Source: Magnolia sinica
Taxonomy: Eukaryota > Streptophyta > Magnoliopsida > Magnoliales > Magnoliaceae
Reading direction: 5' to 3'
DNA: 64,000 bases
Assembly: GCF_029962835.1 (NCBI RefSeq)
Contig: NC_080590.1
Location: 57,472,001-57,536,000, forward strand
Position 1 is the stretch's first letter, and every line of letters begins with the position of its first letter. The notes below the pieces were generated by a model. The model ran no database searches. It was not told where the DNA came from and saw nothing but the letters and a program-made list of their open reading frames with translations. This document shows positions 1 to 12,969 of this stretch, piece by piece. Position numbers and translations under genes: made by a program.

Positions 1-2046
1 TTAATAGATGCTCATTGTGGGGTGGCCAAGGGACACCTTTTATAGATAGACATTCCCATGAATAACGTAGCAAAATTCTAATGACAAGCATGTACCGTTG
101 CTAATATGGGTGCGGCCGGCCGAACCATGCAATTCTCCCTATTCGCAGAAGCCATGTGGGGCTCACTTTGATGTCTCTGAGAAATCCACTCGAATGAGTT
201 AAGCCAACTCACATTAGGACATGAACATTAAAAAAATAATGAACATCCAAAACTCAAATCAGGCACACGACAGGAAACAGTGGAGATGGAAAGGCACACT
301 GTTGAAACCTTCCCAAGGCCCACAGTGATGTTTATATGCTATCCAAACCATTCATAAGATCATTCCCTTTGGGACAAAATGATGGACAGTGTGAATTTCT
401 CGGGGATATATTGGGGTGGGTTCCATATAGCTTCACGGGAGCATGGCCTGTTAAGTGTGCAATGCTCGAAAACTTTTCAGGCTCTGCGCTTTTGAGCGGT
501 TACTCGTGGTACGTGTACCACGCTCTACTACGTACGGTGCTTCTGGGAAGATCTGTGGCCCACGTGAGGTATTCACAATAACCCACCCGTCCATCAGAAG
601 CTTGGCCTAACTTTACCAATGAAACCAAAAATCAGCGAAAACGGAAACTCAGCAGAACTACAGCTCGGTCAGGTTGAGAGAAGACGGACCCACCCTGTTA
701 CATAAAGCAAATTCATGCGGTCCAGACCTTTAAATTTCCTGGATGAGTTTTCGGGACAAAAATCAGGCTATTTGCAACTCATTTGGGCTCGGGTGAAAAT
801 AAAGTCTTAATGTTCTCTATGATCTTATTCTACTTTATGGGCTCCACCAGAGTATCGATTGTACTTATTTGCATGCCAAGGTAACCTGAGGGGACTCGTC
901 AGATGGACGGATTGGATGTGATATATACACCACGTGGCCCCTACTGCCGGATATCACCAAGAGCACACGGAGGTACCCGTTGCAGCGGAGTTAACCTCTT
1001 GAGTTTAGTGCTTTTAATAACGAGAAATAATATATAGTGAGCTAAATGCATGGATGCCTTCTCATGCACTACTTGCATAAGGACTTGTAGGAATGAACAT
1101 GACCTATCTAGACCGTCCATTACGTCCAGTCAACTCTTCTTCCACTACCTTGGAAAAGTGATATGATTTGGTTGGTCCTAATAGTCCGTGAGACCACCCA
1201 TTTCTTATAAATGATCTTGACCATCCACCTCTCAATGACACTGATTGGATAGTTTGAATCATCCGATAAGCATGAATTTTTCCAGCTAGCATATAAAGTG
1301 AGGAAGGATGATGATCAAGATAGATGTGGATGCCTACAAACCCAAATGTAATAAGGTGCATGGAAAGTTCCCATGTACCCGAGTCCACTGGATCAGATTA
1401 CTTAGGATCAAACAAGTCACGTTTTGTATTTTTATGAGTTGTGTTTTGCGAATGAATTATGATTTTATAAAACTTGGGGGTAGCCTGGGATGTGCATGTG
1501 GCGCAAACTAGTGAAAAGTTATTGCGTCTTGTACAATACAGTTTGGCGTGCATACATGCCAATTCAAACCATCGAAATGGGTGGCCTCATAGTGGATGGA
1601 GTGTAGCAGAAGATTTCGTTGACTGAACAATCGGAAACAATCATTTGGTGGGCATCAAATGAAGTATTTGAAAGAAAATAAAAGATAAAGTGTGTATGAA
1701 AAGCAACGGTGAAACTACGGTGAAATGTAGAAGAAGAGATGAGAATTGATAAAGAGTTATGATGAATGAATATTGAAGACATGGTAAAGAGTGTTGTTGA
1801 TGTCTTAAATCCATCAGTAATAGGGATCAACAGATTGTTGGATGCCATCGAGCAGATGTCGGTGGCATCGACAGGTGCTCGACATCTGCTCAATTCCACA
1901 AGACAAGTCAAAATTTTCCATTAACAAGTTCTTGATGGGCGGTCAATGCCATTGAAGGTCTCATCGAAGATGCACGTAGAATTGTGCAAGTGTGCAAGTT
2001 GTTTTCTATTTTGGTTGTAACACTATTAAGTATGAGAGAGAAAGAT

Positions 2047-2050
<4 letters not shown>
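1..2050. other. Intergenic sequence without recognisable genes
   Basis: Both strands were read and no protein family, RNA gene or transposon end was recognised. Short open frames exist but show no motif and no splice context. The composition is ordinary for plant intergenic DNA. Confidence 0.6.

Positions 2051-2096
<46 letters not shown>
2051..2096. repeat. (AG)n microsatellite
   Basis: About 23 uninterrupted AG units in a purine-rich stretch. It lies about 80 bp before a CACTA-type transposon end. Confidence 0.95.
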
Positions 2097-2098
<2 letters not shown>

Positions 2099-2177
2099 GT
2101 CTTAGGGCTTTCTAAATCATTTCTAAGCATTCAAGGGCATAGCTAGGGCTTGTGAAGTACATTTGAGGCTTCTTCGA

Positions 2178-2450
2178 CACTACACCAAAATTCCTATTTA
2201 GGAACGACTATCGTTCCTGAACCATTTAGGAATAATTTTCAATCATTTTTAAATAGGGTGTCGCAAAAAATTAGGAATGGTTGAAAATTGTCACAAAAAG
2301 TTAGGGATTTAGAAACTGTAATTTCAGAACAATTCCAAAATAAAAAAATTAAAAAAAATAGAGACGATGGTTCTAAACCATCACAAAAAATTTGAGACGA
2401 CGACCTTATTTAGGAACTGTTTTGAACCCTTATTTAGGAAGCACCAGTAA
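2178..2450 (+). mobile_element. Orphan left end of a CACTA (En/Spm) transposon
   Basis: The stretch opens with CACTACACCAAAAT, the plant CACTA terminal inverted repeat. It is followed by diverged inverted copies of a TTTAGGAACGGTT-type subterminal motif. The flank is CGA. The same subterminal family occurs at 54544, and the same 14-base terminus, inverted, ends at 59571. No matching right end with a CGA duplication was found nearby, so the element is truncated, broken up by later insertions, or paired with a distant end. Confidence 0.65.
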
Positions 2451-3284
2451 AAACCATGCAACCACTAGTAAAAGCCAGTAAAATTTTTTTTTCGATTAGA
2501 TCCTATATTTTTTAAAAATATATTTAAAACCCAAAGAATGTTGCAGTATAATTAAAAATGAATATTAAACAAATAGTGTATGACTTTAGAATAAAAGATA
2601 TATAATATTTACATCAATAAGTTGAAAACTAGCTTGGCCAATAAAAGATATATAATCTCCAACCTCTTTGTCCACACATCATTTCAACCAAGCATCGTTG
2701 GTACCCATCTGCAACAGTCATTGCCAAAGTCTCCATCTGTAAATTTAAGATAACAAACATATCAAGAAGTCAAACAAAAAGTTTAGCATTACATTTCATA
2801 TAAGTAAAAAAAATAATAAAAAAATAAAAAAAATTAAAAAAATAAAAAAATAAAAATTATTTGGATGGAGAGCAGCTCCACCATCATCTCACCTAAATTA
2901 GGACTCATAAAATGAAAAGAACAAAACAAAAAGAAACATCAAAGCAGGTCACAAATCTTGAATGCCTACTTGCACGATGTCATGTGAAGGATCAAGTCAA
3001 TAACTCGGGAGTTGCAAAACCAAAAACATAAAACTAAATTTAGAAGCAAGATCGATTAGGAATGTTCATCAGAAAGTCCCCTTGGTAAATGTCCTATTAT
3101 CCTAAAAAACGAGCCAGCGTACTAATCAGATCAAGTAGGCAAGCATAACATATATTCTTTTAAATGTACTGCTTGTCAACCTCGTAAATGAACAAGAGTA
3201 GAGTGGGAAGTATGAACAACCCAAATCACATAGAAAACAACAGGGCCACACAAATCAGCTGCAAATATTATTGCTGCCCATGGA
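2451..3284. other. AT-rich interior next to the orphan CACTA end
   Basis: AT-rich sequence with A-runs near 2810-2860. On the minus strand 2640-2740 reads as an exon-like segment (ADGYQRCLVEMMCGQRG) next to a possible acceptor, but I could not assign a family. It ends where the large minus-strand LTR-like unit begins at 3285. Confidence 0.4.
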
Positions 3285-4949
3285 TGTCACGCCCCAAACT
3301 CAGAAACTGGGCTCACAAAATTCTCGATCGCCGAATCTGGTGCCGACAGTCTCCATAATACCCCATTCTTGGCTCCCAGCGCGCATGCGCCAGATTTCGA
3401 TCCTGGGATCCTACAAGGAGGATTTTCTAACGTACATTTATCTCGTAAGCAGCATAAGCACAAGTTTACCCAAATCACAAAAGCAACATCATCATCACAT
3501 ATCCACTAATATAAACAGTTGAATACAGTGCTGAAAGAAAAATACATATATCAAAATCAAAGCTCTAGAAGACTGTTGCATGCTTCATGCTCAATGCTAC
3601 TGCAACCTAACACCACCTGCACGCATCTATCATGCATAAGCTTATAGAAAGCTTAGAGGGTGGTGTAAGTGTGTACACAAGGTAAGTGCCAAGTATTTAA
3701 TACAATGCCATAATCATACAATATCAGAAATACTGGCAAGATCATGAATCATACGATATCAGAATATGCGAAAATACTGACAAGTCCATGAGTCATATAA
3801 TATCAAGTACACAATATAAATCAGTTATGCAAATAAGGAGTCATAAAGAGCCAAATATCAAATGCCGAGAATGCAATGCAATATACAATTCCTGATGAGT
3901 TCACGAATACCATCAGGCATATCTAGGTCACATAGTAACCTAAAATGCTACATGTCGCGGATGCAGTATGTGATATATGGTGCGAATGAAATGACTAAGC
4001 TGGAGTGTGAAGCAGGTTGATAGTACGTAGTATCGCAGGCTACGGGGTCTATCACAAGGAATTTCTATCTAAATCAGTCTCATAACTAATTTGGATAGTT
4101 AGACTCAATGTGGTAAACTTCTAATCTCAGGTTGGTCGCGCACCCCAACCGAAATCCTGGCCATTGAGAAGGTATACATATCAATTAGTTGCACACCACC
4201 AGCCCGAGTGGATAATGAATGAATAAATGAATGAGTAAAATGCTGAGTATGTAACCCCTGCTCAATAAGTCTACATATCAGTACTGTACATCTCTAAGAT
4301 CATCACCGGGGTCTAGTACACTCTATATGCAATTGTCGCCCACTAGACGCGTAACTATGCAAGTGGAAGAGACCTCACTATCCGCCTGACTAGTAGTCAG
4401 CCAATATTTACCCGGCACATTGATAGCGGACCCAATTATGAGCTGGTCAAACTCAGCCTAGCTATGCCCATTACCCTTGGGTGGGTAAGGCCACAACCCC
4501 TTCCCAACTGATCATGATACAGTGGGAGATGCGGCCTACTGGTATTCGGCACTCGGGCACTCATATATCCACTCGGTCTAGACATTGGGGCGTCTCCTGG
4601 CCACGGAGGTTTATGAATTTTCATCCAAGGACATTTATGACACCCCAATGCTAGTAATAAATTTTTGGTGTCCCATCTGGTCATCCATGACATTCCTGTG
4701 AAGGCTACGACCCTTATATCGCTAGGACGTACAGTAATCACAACACACAATGCGAGATGTATGAGTCATACAATCCAGTCATGCATCAATCCTGCGCATA
4801 CCGTGCGCTCATGTGAGACAATCTCCGCCTATCAAAGAGTCTCATAACAACCTGCCTAATGACATATACAATAGTCAACCACATCTCATAACAAATATGT
4901 AGATGATGCATGTGGGCATATATCATGATGTTAAGCTGTCACATACTCA

Positions 4950-5100
4950 TAATCAGTATCGACAACTGACACCGATAATCGGCCTCGACAATTGGAATTA
5001 GCCTCGACAATCGAAATCAGCCTCGATAATCGGAATCGGCTTTGACAATCGAAATCAGCCTCAACAGTTGGAATCGACCTAACAAAGGGCTTAAGGGAAG
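4950..5100 (-). repeat. Degenerate minisatellite inside the outer LTR-like unit
   Basis: Repeats of about 20-24 bp (AATCGGCCTCGACAATCGGA type). The inverted counterpart in the nested copy is at 9250-9500, so the array was present in the common ancestor of the two copies. Confidence 0.75.
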
Positions 5101-5199
5101 GTCACAATGTGGACATTCCACCATCATTGCCCATCAATGTGGATATTTAACCAACATTGCTCCCAAGGTGTGACCCTCATAGGACCAAACATATAGTGG

Positions 5200-5470
5200 G
5201 CCCATGGCCTCACACAAAGGCCTCATACATAACATAATGGGCTGCATACAATCTCGATTGGCCTCATACAATCATAATGGGCCTTACACATGGGTCTCAT
5301 ATATCACAATGGGCCGTGTCACATGGGCCTAATACACATCACATGGGCCGCATCACATGGGCCCAATACACATCACATGGGCTAAATCACATAGGCTTAA
5401 TACACATCACATGGGTCGCATGACATGGGCCTAACATATAACACAATGGGCCGCTCAATGGGCCACACCA
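5200..5470 (-). repeat. CACATGGGCC-type subrepeats
   Basis: Roughly 30-bp degenerate repeats of the form ACATCACATGGGCCTAATAC. They match, inverted, the AGGCCCA subrepeats at 8700-9140 of the nested copy. Confidence 0.7.
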
Positions 5471-6754
5471 ATGAGCCTCATATACATCAAGTGGGTCACA
5501 TCGATGGGCCTAGAAAAGTTGATGAACCGTGTGCATACAACACACATCATGGTAGGCCACATAAATGAACGGTATAGATATACAATACATACATCAATGG
5601 TAAGCCCCACATGGTATCGTCTAAAGGTGGACAGTGCGAATATAGAATACGTACACTAAGGTGGGCCCCATCACATGGGCCTAACATACATAACAAGTAG
5701 GCCTCACAAGCACAACAATTGGGCCCCACTAGATGGGCAGCGTGGGTACAACATGCATCATGGTGGAGCACATGATACCGTCCAAACATTGTCTATGTAA
5801 ATCAGCACTGTTCAAACATTGTCCATGTAATTCAGCACTATCCAAACATCGTCTAGCACCGTTCAGTACAATCTAGACAGTGTGGATGAAATAAATAAAT
5901 TATGGTGGTCCCATGCTGGCAAAATAGATGGACGACTTGGAGGAATACATGCATCACGGTGGACCCCCGAGATGGACAACATGGAAAGAAGCACATGCAT
6001 CAAAGTGGAGTCCATGTCCCCTGGACAGATGGACGGTGTGGAATAAATCACATATATCATAGCGGGGCATGGCAGTATCGTCCAAACAGTCTAGCACTGT
6101 CCAGCACATATGGACGGTGTGGATGAAATAAATACATCATGGTGTAGCCCACATGGCATCGTCCATAGATGGATGGTGTAAATACAAAATACATACATCA
6201 TGTAGGCCCCACACATGTCATAATCGGGCCACAAACTTGCTAGTGTGACGCAGCAAGGGATGATGGGACCCACAGAACTTGGGACATCAATACAACAACT
6301 ATATAACTGGTGTACACCAACCAATCTACATCCACCATCCATGGATTGAATGGTGTGGATGCATTACATCAATACAAGGTGGGCCCCACATATGTCATGG
6401 TGGGTGTGAGACCCGTATCCTAGCCCGTACCATTCCATAGGCTTCCGCGATCCTCCCAGTAGAATTCCAATGACCCGCGACGTGTAAATAGTAGTTACGC
6501 GCATCCCTAGGTTACATCTTATCGATATAAGTTGGCTTGACCCCGAGACTTATACCAGTGCGACCGCGTCGTCATCGCGGTTCTGACTCCTCTTCTCGCT
6601 CGCCGATGCAATACCTGGGCCAAGAGATGTGGGCCTGTGTTCAATTCGAGGAAAATGTCATGTGTTGCAATCCCAAAAAAATATGTCAAATCGTTTAATC
6701 AATCATGTCAAGTACAACACCCATCCCCAAGTACAACCACCCCCTTCCCTAAAG

Positions 6755-6895
6755 TCAATTCTCTCTCTCTCTCTCTCCACCCATCAAGTACACCCATCAC
6801 TCACCCATCACACCCCATCACTCACCCATCCATCTCTCTCTTACAACCTCTCTCTCTCTCTCTTATCTCTCTCCCCCTCATTCTCCAAGCAACTG
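6755..6895 (+). repeat. CT-rich tract of the LTR-like unit
   Basis: Runs of CT with interspersed CACCCATCA. The counterpart in the outer copy is the GA-rich stretch near 12003-12030, and in the third copy 16790-16870. Such tracts are common downstream of plant promoters, so this may be the leader region of the LTR; that function is inference. Confidence 0.6.
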
Positions 6896-7764
6896 TCCAT
6901 GGCTTCCATGAGAGAGTTTGGTGTGGCCTTCCTTCCTACCACCCAATCCCACCCTCCACGCTTCATCTCGACCGTTGAAATGCATTCCATGGAGCTCTAA
7001 GATGCTTTAGTGGAAGAAAGAAGGAGAGATTCGAGGTGGTTATTCATAGCATTAGATTTTTTTTATTTGAGGGCCCACATATGGTGGGACCCATCTTGAT
7101 GTATGTATTGTATCATGGAGGAGCTCATAGTGGTGGAGCTCCTCCCATCATCACCGTTCTATCCCTCTCTCTCTCTCTCACCTTTTTTTGATGCTGTTGG
7201 CCCACCTTGATGGATGATCCATGCTGTTCATTTTGTGGGCCACATCGCTGTCCAAGTGGAAACCCACCTACTGGCATGTCTGATCTAGACCGTCTAGATG
7301 ATGTGGGGCTGACCATGATGTGTGTGTTGTATCTACACCCTCCATCTAAGGGGCCTACGTGATATATGTGTTTTATCCCTACCATCTAAGGGCCCCACAT
7401 GATGCATCTATTTTACCCCTGACTGTCCAAGATAGTGGACCTGCTGTGATGCAGGTGTGATATCCATCGTCCATCCAGCCCTAAGAAGAATGCGGCAGAT
7501 TCAAATCTTAGGTGGAGTATACCATCCATCATCCAGACAAGTTGGACGTGGACGCTGACCATGATGTAAGTGTTTTCATCCCCACTGTCCAGATAGTCTG
7601 GACGTGGGACCACCTTGATGTGCGTGCTTGATCCAGGCCATCCACGTGGCGCGTGGACCCCATTTACATCGTCCGTCAAGCAAGTGTTCAGGCCCTGGAC
7701 GTTAGCTGCAAGCATTTGATATATATACAGATATATAAATATTATATAAGATAATATAATATAT

Positions 7765-7792
7765 GTATATGATATATATATATATATATATT
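7765..7792. repeat. (AT)n microsatellite
   Basis: An AT dinucleotide run inside an AT-rich pocket (7710-7800) of the nested LTR-like unit. Confidence 0.85.
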
Positions 7793-8193
7793 CATATATA
7801 TTTGGTGGACCACACATGGGACCCACCTACTGATTTAAAGTGGAATGGCTGGCCTGGCCACACACCAGCTATATAGCTGGTATATAGATGTCAGCAAGTG
7901 GGGTTAAGATCCAGACCGTCTGCCCATTTTCGCTGGTGGGCCACGTGTGTGGACCCCACCACGATGCATGCGTTATATCCCACCGTCCATCATCTAGACA
8001 GTGGGCCAGTTCACCCGCCAGGTATATAGCTACTATAGGCATTAGCAGTTCTGTGGGCCCATCACGATGTATGTCATCCAACCGTCCATTGAGGACCCAC
8101 CTTAATGTAAGTATTTTATATCCTCGTCATCCATGCACAGGACGGTGGGACCCATGTAGTGTATGTAATTTACATCCATACCTGGATCCTAAG

Positions 8194-8277
<84 letters not shown>
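8194..8277. repeat. (AT)n microsatellite, about 84 bp
   Basis: Almost uninterrupted AT repeat with one GAT interruption near 8226. It is self-complementary and would form a cruciform-prone hairpin. Confidence 0.95.
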
Positions 8278-8278
<1 letters not shown>

Positions 8279-8699
8279 CACATATCTAGTGACCCCACGT
8301 GGGAATCCACCTGCTATGGGGCCAACCGTGATGTATTTGCCATCTAATCTGTCCGTCCATATACATGGACGTGGGGACCACCTTGATAGATGCCTTGCAT
8401 CCACACGTGTGAGGCGCTACCTTGATTTATGTGTTCAGTCGTCCATCTGGATGATTCATGTGGTGGACCCACATTTGATGTGTTTTTTATCCAAGCCGTC
8501 CACATGTTTTGCCAGCATGGGACCACCATGATGTATTTATTTCATCCACACCATCCAAATTGTGTTGAAGGTGCTGGACAATGTTTGGAGAGTGCTAATC
8601 ATCATTAGTGAGCCATGTGCCCCATTGAATGATAGTGTACAATGATACACATGTTACACCTGCAACTATTGAAATGATTTTTGGTGTAATCCAAGCTCT

Positions 8700-9140
8700 C
8701 ACTTGGGGCCCATTGGTGTAGCCAGTTGATGCGGCCCACTTGATGTTTATGAGGCCCATTGGTGTGGCCTGTTGATGCGGCCCACTTGATGTTTATGAGG
8801 CCCATTGGCACGACCCGTTGATACGACCCACTTAATATATATGAGGCCCACCTTAATGTATTTTTAGTCCATCCATGAGGCCCACCTTAATGTATTTGTG
8901 GCCCTCCAACCTTGATGTATTGGTGGCCCATCCATGAGGCCCACCTTGATGTATTTGTGGCCCATCCATGAGGCCCACCTCGATGTATTTGTGGCCTACT
9001 CGAGAAGCCCATATGTTCGGCCCAATGTGATATATTTGTGACCCACTTGGCGAGGCCCACTATGATGTGTTCGTGACCTTTGATGAGGCCCGATGTAATG
9101 TGCTGAGGCCCATTGTGATGTGTATTAGGCCCTTGTGTGA
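8700..9140 (+). repeat. Degenerate 45-60 bp subrepeats with AGGCCCA
   Basis: Repeated phrases of the type TGATGTATTTGTGGCCCA and CATGAGGCCCACCT in head-to-tail order. They are internal to the nested LTR-like unit. Confidence 0.75.
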
Positions 9141-9249
9141 GGTCATGGGCCCACGATACATTTGGCTCTATGTGGGCCACTCCTTGGGAGCAATGTTGGT
9201 TAAACGTCCACGTTAATGGGCAATGATGTTTAAATGTTCACATTTTGAC

Positions 9250-9500
9250 TTCTTTGGCTGATTATCAAGGCCGATCCTAATTATTGAGGCTAATTACCAA
9301 TTCTGATTGTCGAGGCCGATTTCGATTATTGAGGCCGATTTTGATTATCGAGGCCGATTCCGATTATCGAAGCTGATTGTGGAGGCTGATTCTGATTGTG
9401 GAGGCTAATTCCGATTATTGAGGTCGATTCCGATTATCGAGGCCGATTCCGATTGCTGAGACCGATTGTTGAGGCCGATTATCAGGCCGAATATCGTTGC
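9250..9500 (+). repeat. GAGGCCGATTCCGATTATC minisatellite
   Basis: About ten degenerate units of 20-24 bp in tandem. The inverted equivalent in the outer copy is 4950-5100. Confidence 0.85.
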
Positions 9501-12469
9501 CAATTATCAGTGCCGATTGTCGATACCGATTATGAGTATGTGATAGCATAACATCATGTACATACCCATACGGATCATCTACATGTTTATTATAAGATGT
9601 GGTTGACCATTGCATATGTCATTGGGTAGGTTGTTATGAGACTCCCTGATAGGCGGAGATTGTCTCATATGAGCGCACGGTATGTGCAAGATTGATGCAT
9701 GACTGGATTGTATGACTCATGCATCTTGCATTATGTGTTGTGATTACTATACGTCCTAGCGAAATCAGGGCCGTATCCTCCACAGGCATGTCATGGATGG
9801 CTAGATGAGACACAAGAAATGTTTGATTCAAGCATCTGGGTACTTTGGATGTCCGTGGGTGAAAGTCCCTAAACCTCCAAGGCTAAGAGATGCCCTATGT
9901 TGAGACCAAGTTGATACATGAGCGCCCGAGTGCCGAATACTAGCAGGCCGCATCTCTCACTTTTTTGTGGTCGGTTGGTAAGAAGTGGTGGCCTTACTTG
10001 CCTGAGGATAGTGAGCATAGCTAGGCTGATTTTGACTAGGTCGTGATTGGGTTCGCTATCGACGTGCAGGGTAGATATTGGCCGACTACTAGCCAAGTAG
10101 ATAATGAGGTCTCTTTCACTTACATGGTTGCGCATCCAGTGGGTGGCAATTCCATGTAGAGTGTACTAGACCTCGGTGATGATCCCAGAGATATATGGTA
10201 CTAATATGTAGACTTATTGAGTAGGAGTTGTATACTCAGCATCTTACTCATTCATTCATTCACTATCCACTCGGTCTGGTGATGCGCAACTATTTGTTAC
10301 ATATACCTAACCTGAGATCAGGAGTTTACCACATTGAGTCTGACTATCCAAATTAGATATGGGACTGGTTTGGATAGAAGTCCTTTGTGATGGACCCCAT
10401 CACCTGCGATACTATGATCTCGACTCCACATTCCTACATGGTCATTCGCACCACATATTGCATTGCATCCTTGACATCTGATATTTGGCTCTCTATGTCT
10501 CCGCATTACATAGTTGATTTACAATGTTCCCTCAGTATATGATGTTGGCTTATTATGTTTTTACATTGAATAGCCTAGATAAGGCTGATGATATTTATGG
10601 ACTTATCAGCATGTTTCTAGAATACTCTGATATTGTACGATTTATGGATTGCCTGTATTTTCACTTACTCTAATACTTATATGCTTGACACGTGCATCAT
10701 ACACACTTACATCATCCTCTAAGATTTCTATAAGCTTATGCACGATAGATGCGTGCAGGTGATATTAGGTCGCAGCAGCGTTGAGCTTGGAGCATGCAGC
10801 TGTCTTCAGGAGCTTTGATTATTGATATATGTATTTCCCTTTCAGCATTGTATTCAGCTATTTATATTAATGGATATGTGATAGTGATGTTGCCTTTGTG
10901 ATTTGGGTAAACTTGTGGTTATGCTTATTACGAGTAAAATGTACATTGAAAAATTCTCCTTGTAAGATCCCATGATTGAAATCTGGCATATGAGCGCTGG
11001 GAGCCGAGAATGGGGTACTACGGAGGCTGTCAGCACTGGATTCAATGATCGGGAATTTTATGAGCCCGTTTTTTGAGTTTGGGGCGTGATAGTCAGGTCC
11101 ACGTCCAATGGGTGGATGGTTAGGATATAACACATACATCAGATGGCCCACACAACTTGTTGACATTAGTCAGCAGTGGGACCCACCATCCTGGACAGGT
11201 GGACGGAGTGGATATAAAATAAATACATCAAGGTGGGTCCCATCCCACACGTGTAGCACATGTGGGGTGGGCCTCACACACTGCCATGAGAATGAATAGC
11301 GTGGCTACAAATACATCAAGGCAGGGCCTGCACAACACCGTTCAACAATAGACGGTGTGGCATATAGATACATCACGGTGGCCCCTGCATGGACGATGTA
11401 AATAAAACCCATATAGCATGGTGGGCTTCACGTCCCCAAACGGATAGACGGTGGATGATTAGACCCCACTTGCTGACGTTAAGGCAGTAGTAGCTGCATG
11501 CTGCGTGGGGTCCACATAGATGGACAGTGTGGATCAATGCATACATCACAGTGGTCCAAACAGCACCATCCAAATGGACGATGTTGATAAAACCCAAACA
11601 TCAGTGATCGACCCTACCTAGCACGTACAGATGGATGCCTGGATGACATGGATTTACTGATCAAGTGGGCCACATTATCCCCAAAAAAAAAGGGAAGAAA
11701 GAGAGATAGAGATGTGAGAAGGGGAGGGACCCCACCACTATGGGGCCTCCCTATACAATGTATACATCAAGATGGGTCGCACCATAAGTGGGCCCTTAAA
11801 CCATGAAAACTAAATGCTATGAACACCCACCTTTGATCATGGACTTCTCCTTCCACCGATGCATTCTAAAGCTCTAAGGGATGCATTTCAACGGTTGAGA
11901 TGATCTTTGGAGGGTGGGATTAGATGGTAGGAAGGTGGGCCATACTAGCTCTCTCCCATGGAGCTTGGATGCTTCTCTTGGGAGCTTGCTTAAAAATGGA
12001 GAAATGAGAGAGAGAGAGAGAGAGAGAGGATGGGATGTAAAGAGAGAGACGGGGATGGGTGTGAGTGATGGAGTGATGGGGAGTGAGCGATGGGTGTACT
12101 TGATAAGTAAGGGTTGTAAGAGAGAGTTGACTTTGGGGATGGTGTTGTACTTGACATTTGATGTTTAATGTGTACTTGATTAATGGGATATATTTTCTTG
12201 GAATTTACAATGCACGACATTTTTCTTGAACTGACCGCAGGCCCACATCTCCTGGCTCGGGTATTGCCTCAGTGCACGAGATGCAGCGTCGGAACCACGA
12301 CGATGGTGTAGTTGCAAGGATACAAGTCTTAGGTCAGGCCGACTCTGGAATACGAGATACGACTCAAGGCCACGTGCAACTACTAGCTACGCGTTGAGGG
12401 TCACCGAAATTCAACCAGGATGATCGCGGAAGCCCGTGGAACGATACGATCTAGGATACGGGCCTGACA

Positions 12470-12969
12470 ATAGAAGTGCCGGTAAAGGCCGCACCATTAT
12501 AACGATCTTAGCTATTGACTAATGGCTATCATGTTGATGTATGATGTTTTCTTATGGAATTATATCATAAACATCCCACATAATTCAAAATACCAGATAA
12601 AAAATGGAATTCAAAGGTGGGAGTTGGGTAGCACCTGCTAGAAAAGAATCCTCTAAAAATGTTTCTTTGTAGCAACACCCTTAGGCCACATTAGAATAAT
12701 TATGTAGGAAGAAAATCTCTTATTTGCTTTGATTTTTATTGAATTTTAAAAGCAATTTCAATTTGTATTAGATTGTTAGCACCTACAAAAGTACCAAAAT
12801 TCCTCTTGAGTCTTCTAAAATCGAGAAATAAAAACGTGACGATGTGCTAAATTTTAGTTAAAAAGTAGAAAATGTTCAACCGGTCATTTAAACAAAGGAA
12901 TTTAGAGTTTTTAATAGTGGCAAAATCAATGTTTAGTTACAGATATCCTCATATAAATTTACCAATGAA
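12470..12969. other. Unassigned sequence between the LTR-like unit and the PLD pseudogene
   Basis: AT-rich with no recognised motif. On the minus strand it would lie just downstream of the phospholipase D exons, so it may be captured intron or transposon interior. Confidence 0.4.

Larger units (their letters stand above)
6405..11091 (+). mobile_element. Giant LTR-like unit (solo-LTR type), plus strand, nested in the 3285-12469 copy
   Basis: It starts TGTGAGACCCGTATCC and ends TTTGGGGCGTGATA, the same termini as the host copy in opposite orientation. It is about 4.69 kb with no coding domain. Along its length it shows the family landmarks: a GC-rich first 200 bp, a CT-rich tract at about 6760-6890, GGGCCC-rich degenerate repeats, minisatellites, and a conserved last 130 bp. 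The target duplication is imperfect (GTGGG against GTCAG). It is a fossil without genes and younger than the unit it interrupts. Confidence 0.7.
3285..12469 (-). mobile_element. Giant LTR-like unit (solo-LTR type), minus strand, split by a nested copy
   Basis: Read on the minus strand it starts with TGTCAGGCCCGTATCC and ends with TTTGGGGCGTGACA. The flanks are ATGGA and ATAGA, a 4-of-5 match as expected for a 5-bp target duplication. Without the nested copy at 6405-11091 it is about 4.5 kb. It has no coding domains, primer-binding site or polypurine tract, so a solo LTR of a long-LTR retrotransposon family, or a related non-coding LTR element, is the best reading. A CT-rich tract lies about 0.4 kb from its start, with degenerate minisatellites further in. 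It is a fossil; the family is not assigned. It predates the nested copy. Confidence 0.72.

Noticed and set aside
4950-5470. Possible CRISPR-like regular repeat array
   Set aside because: Units are degenerate, without constant spacers, in plant nuclear repeat DNA; they are minisatellites of the LTR-like unit.
6629-7000. Open frame of 123 codons starting near the CT-rich tract
   Set aside because: It is made of low-complexity CT sequence (strings of Ser, Leu, Thr, His, Pro). It lies in the leader-like tract of a non-coding LTR-like unit and has no counterpart frame in the other copies.
7413-7826. 137-codon minus-strand open frame
   Set aside because: It spans an AT microsatellite and degenerate GGGCCC-type repeats of the LTR-like unit, and is not conserved in the other copy.
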